A stretch of DNA of 11,056 bases from Ferruginibacter sp. Lineage in GTDB: Bacteria; Bacteroidota; Bacteroidia; Chitinophagales; Chitinophagaceae. The position numbers and the translations under genes were made by a program. The stretch's first letter is position 1. Every line of letters begins with the position of its first letter. The notes below the pieces were generated by a model. It saw only the letters and a list, made by a program, of their open reading frames with translations, did not search any database and was not told the DNA's origin. The stretch is taken from NCBI GenBank assembly GCA_018882645.1, contig VERM01000023.1:1-11056 (forward strand). Direction: 5' to 3'. Of the stretch, positions 9,201-11,056 are shown piece after piece.

Positions 9201-11056
9201 ATTTGTCGGAAGTGTATCGGTTAAGAGATAATTGCTGATACCACTGCAGTTACCGGCACTTATTGTGTTGGTGAAAATTATATTTTGCCCTTCAGGAACT
9301 TGTGTAATATTTTGTGTCAGTAATAGAGTGACATCGCCTGAGCTGAAATCTGCTGTCTGATCCGTTATACTGGTTGATGATCCCTGTGATGCATAGGCGC
9401 CCATTCCTCTTCTTCTGAATGCCTCTTTGATTGAGCAGCTGTGAATGCCTCCATATAGTATTTCATCCGCCTTCAGTATGGCATCTCTTCCATCTATAAA
9501 ACCAGGGAAACAAGGTTGTAATTTCAAACCCTCAGTTACCAATTTAAGTGCAATCGTATTTCCGCCACCATCGTTTACTTTATAAAGCGTTGGACTGATT
9601 TTCCCTGTTTGGTTGATGATATTCCATGTCATATCCCATAGTACAGCACACCAGAGCTCTCCTCTGGTATGGACTTGAGCGTCTATACTTTTGCTGTATA
9701 TTTTGTCATTCACAGCAAAATCGGTGCAATATCTTTTTGTTCTGAGTCCACTCCCGCCGGGTGTTTGTCCGATTGCATAAGTACCTATCGATCTAGGATT
9801 ATTGAAGCCCGTATTCAGATTCGAATTGGCCCAATCCTGCGTAAACATTAAACCGTAATAATCACTCCACCCCTCGCTCATACTTTCATCATTGGAAATA
9901 CATCCCACCTGACTTGCCCCGCCTGTCAATCTTGTGCTTATTCCATGAGCGAATTCATGCGCTACGATACCGTTATCTACAGATCCGTCCTTCTGAGGGT
10001 TTCCATTCCATAAATACATTTGCATTCTTGGACTTGATCCATCTAGAGGTGTGGCGAAATTGGCGTTATTGGTACCGCCTCCGTCCTGAGCATCTGCTAA
10101 TACGGGATCATTACCCAATCCTCCTCTGCCCATGTTATTTACCTGAAAATTCCCAGCCGCCTCATCAAACCCATAGATGTATGAAATATCATGAAGAACA
10201 TTATTCCAGTAAAAAAGATTTGTGATGGAAAATTGTTGATTGGGATTGGGTGCAGTTTGTGTTGGGGATTGTAAAAAATTAGGAGTGAAATCAAAGCTCA
10301 ATGGTGCAGAGCTAGTGGCTGAATTGGCTGTATTGCCACCGCTGTTGGTTCCTTTTCGATCTTCATTGGCCCATACATTGTTCCCTCTTGAGTTGCTGTA
10401 ATCAACGGTGCCAGTGCTATGCCATTTTAAGGAGGTGGCATTTCCTGGTGCATTTTCCCATGGGTTTGTTACTATGGTCGGAGTTCCGCCTGGATGTATC
10501 GGACTTTCGGCGGGATATGGAATTACCCTGTAGGATGCATTGTCTACTCCTGATTGTGAGGCACAGGCCTTTGTGGATGCATCTTGACTTTCAGGATTTT
10601 CGTTATTGTTTTTATCATCTTCATCTTCTTCATGATGATTTCCCCAGTTGCAATATGTAGTCAGGTTGTTCATATCTACAATACTGTTATCCATCGCATT
10701 TACTCTTACCATCCAATAGTCTGATGTTGTTTTGGGAATAAAATAGATTTGCCAGCATAGCACAACTTTTTTAGATTCATCAACTGGAACCCACATCAGT
10801 TCTGCAGTAATCTTTTCTCTGCAGATTCCCATATCGTCAAAAATAATTTTATGCCCATCTGCCTGTCCCCCCATGACTATCGGCTTGCCGGAGGAGTAAC
10901 ATTTTCTGTCAGACAATGCAGCTATTACAGCTAACTCTGCTGAAATCTTTGGTATGCCTGCTGTGTTGTTGGTTGAGGATTGGATATTTTTTATCCTGCC
11001 CCCTGTTTTTGATACAAGACCATCGTTTTTGAAAGCCAGAACCAGCAACGTATTGT
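6276..11056 (-). CDS. Secreted fungalysin-type (M36) zinc metalloprotease with Ig-like repeats and T9SS sorting domain, 5' end outside window
   Basis: A large exported endopeptidase, open to the right edge, so the signal peptide and start of the propeptide are missing. Numbering here is from a TTG at 11048 (1590 residues), unlikely to be the real start. Residues 1-130 resemble the M36 propeptide. Next come an acidic His/Asp/Glu/Asn linker and the catalytic domain with zinc motif HEFAH (364-368) and third ligand E392 in SEGWSD, the fungalysin arrangement. Then follow a DUF11-like domain (about 572-653), a jelly-roll domain (about 663-831, similar to those of M6/immune inhibitor A-type proteins, ending EGWYIDEIRC), six Ig-like repeats (870-1418), one divergent Ig/PKD-like domain (1419-1498) and a T9SS type A sorting domain (about 1500-1590, YPNPNKG to KLIITR). 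It probably acts on the cell surface or outside the cell, degrading proteins. It converges on atpH and appears unrelated to the atp genes. Confidence 0.95.
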   Translation of the reverse strand, partial: NTLLVLAFKNDGLVSKTGGRIKNIQSSTNNTAGIPKISAELAVIAALSDRKCYSSGKPIVMGGQADGHKIIFDDMGICREKITAELMWVPVDESKKVVLCWQIYFIPKTTSDYWMVRVNAMDNSIVDMNNLTTYCNWGNHHEEDEDDKNNNENPESQDASTKACASQSGVDNASYRVIPYPAESPIHPGGTPTIVTNPWENAPGNATSLKWHSTGTVDYSNSRGNNVWANEDRKGTNSGGNTANSATSSAPLSFDFTPNFLQSPTQTAPNPNQQFSITNLFYWNNVLHDISYIYGFDEAAGNFQVNNMGRGGLGNDPVLADAQDGGGTNNANFATPLDGSSPRMQMYLWNGNPQKDGSVDNGIVAHEFAHGISTRLTGGASQVGCISNDESMSEGWSDYYGLMFTQDWANSNLNTGFNNPRSIGTYAIGQTPGGSGLRTKRYCTDFAVNDKIYSKSIDAQVHTRGELWCAVLWDMTWNIINQTGKISPTLYKVNDGGGNTIALKLVTEGLKLQPCFPGFIDGRDAILKADEILYGGIHSCSIKEAFRRRGMGAYASQGSSTSITDQTADFSSGDVTLLLTQNITQVPEGQNIIFTNTISAGNCSGISNYLLTDTLPTNVTYVSGGTYNPANRVVSFPVNIGAGQIQQYIFSVKVNSGSYFPTVNLFEDSVTQTAYTNKWVASPASGKFWSVSKKRSFSPQSSYYSSDPINASDLFLTLKTPIALGANPPKFSFRHWYNTEYTYDGGVLEISTDGGSSWKDLQNNIIEGSYNATMDASSVLSKRKAWTGNSNDRFIKSVVDLKSYANNNILLRFRFTTDLGTNLEGWYIDEIRCKEEPLVEMKSNLFNTDGKRISLSDTTTSILPFSACESASIVSQPKNTKACVNGSATFEAIAGGSSIVYSWQVSKDNGLTYNEIPSASGKTLTLNNLSTDDNNNLYRMIAENNCPSSMTSNSAKLSVSDPITITNQPKNLVLCAQENASFSVETSSPGKIQWQFSTDGGNEFIDIPNENSSVLTINNVFATMNGEQYRVSFESCDRNEYSAVALLTVNSGPFIIEPPVDISACTGNNVTINANIEGTSLSFQWQESTDGGASYTDLINETGMSLTLNNVSGSMNNYRYRITAKSAACPGTVTSNASVLTVGNTTNILEQPVSTSSCKGDVALFKVNAEGPKLTYQWQVSTDIGNSYTDLSNEKNASLVLQNVTNEMNNNLYRVLIGSDCSTKLLASDSVMLTVYPLTAITEQPKNAGVCLNGNVSFNGNAVGNALSYQWQVSSDGGNTFSDMPNENTKKLTISNASLSLHNNRYRLQVKGVPCGSTTSGVALLSVTTPAVINEQPKDTAVCEKNQARFSVKTSGSNLGYQWQVSNDIGNTFSNIGNGNESTLIISNTSLSLKNNLFKVIVSEINCGSVSSDSAILMVNALPAVKIVATPSNAVLPGQTITLAANTSSVINSYKWYLNGNLINSQNGDKIIIGSDKTGNYSAMVTDNKGCSTMSESINVKDSAINATLIYPNPNKGRFVVRNEVYESNNKGRTIKMFDSKGALVFSNNYTVSYSYQPMEVVANELSDGLYLLMLTDEKGNVLKSSKLIITR
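6279..6546 (-). other. T9SS C-terminal sorting domain (type A) coding segment
   Basis: The last about 90 codons of the protease encode the secretion signal recognised by the type IX system: opening YPNPNKGRFVV, a middle strand IKMFDSKGALVF, and the closing DGLYLLMLTDEKGN followed by basic KLIITR. In this family the domain directs passage across the outer membrane and is usually cleaved, with attachment to the cell surface. It is also the strongest evidence for assigning the window to Bacteroidota. Confidence 0.9.
6796..8441 (-). repeat. Six tandem Ig-like domain repeats of about 275 bp within the protease gene
   Basis: Successive units run approximately 8441-8172, 8170-7907, 7905-7630, 7628-7349, 7347-7072 and 7070-6796. 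Each begins with a Q-P-K-N or Q-P-x-type motif (EQPKNA, EQPKDT), then a Cys, then the core YQWQVSxDxGxxY/F, an LTLNN/LTISN-type strand, a YR motif and a second Cys region before LTV or LSV. The units differ clearly at DNA level, which points to old duplications rather than recent expansion. They likely form an extended stalk between the catalytic part and the surface-anchoring end, or bind glycans or proteins. Confidence 0.85.

Noticed and set aside
6700..10660. Many + strand open frames of 60-103 codons opposite the protease gene
   Set aside because: They lie antisense to a clear, continuous, domain-rich coding frame, have no recognisable motifs or start signals, and have odd compositions typical of shadow frames.

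Overview
The window comes from a Bacteroidota genome, most likely the Chitinophagia/Saprospiria side of the phylum; this placement is inferred. Three things support it: a type IX secretion (T9SS) C-terminal sorting domain on a giant secreted protease, an ATP synthase a subunit with an N-terminal signal peptide and long periplasmic extension, and a TAnnTTTG-type promoter (TATCTTTG) just upstream of atpB. The DNA is moderately AT-rich. I saw no RNA genes, insertion sequences, CRISPR arrays or phage genes.

Layout on the + strand. (1) Positions 170-1678 (coding signal probably begins upstream, near 110) encode an uncharacterised protein. Its C-terminal half reads like a caspase-type (clan CD) alpha/beta domain with a candidate His363/Cys386 dyad. 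Its 5' end is unclear and may carry a frameshift. (2) Positions 1768-3579 encode a complete half-size ABC exporter. (3) Positions 3692-6257 encode four consecutive F1Fo-ATP synthase genes: atpB (a), atpE (c), atpF (b) and atpH (delta). These give the whole membrane Fo part plus the delta peripheral-stalk subunit. A strong 11-bp hairpin lies between atpE and atpF. atpA and atpG, which normally follow atpH, are not here.

On the - strand, positions 11056-6276 hold a very large gene that runs off the right edge (5' end missing) and converges on atpH with an 18-bp gap. It encodes a fungalysin-type (M36) zinc metalloprotease with part of its propeptide, the catalytic domain, a DUF11-like domain, a jelly-roll domain, six tandem Ig-like repeats of about 92 residues, a seventh divergent Ig/PKD-like domain and a T9SS sorting domain.

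The atp genes form a functional unit. The ABC exporter and the first gene may be co-oriented neighbours with no shown functional link. The protease is a separate exported enzyme. The most promising lead for something undescribed is the first gene. The split of the atp operon after atpH and the atpE-atpF hairpin are the next most useful observations.
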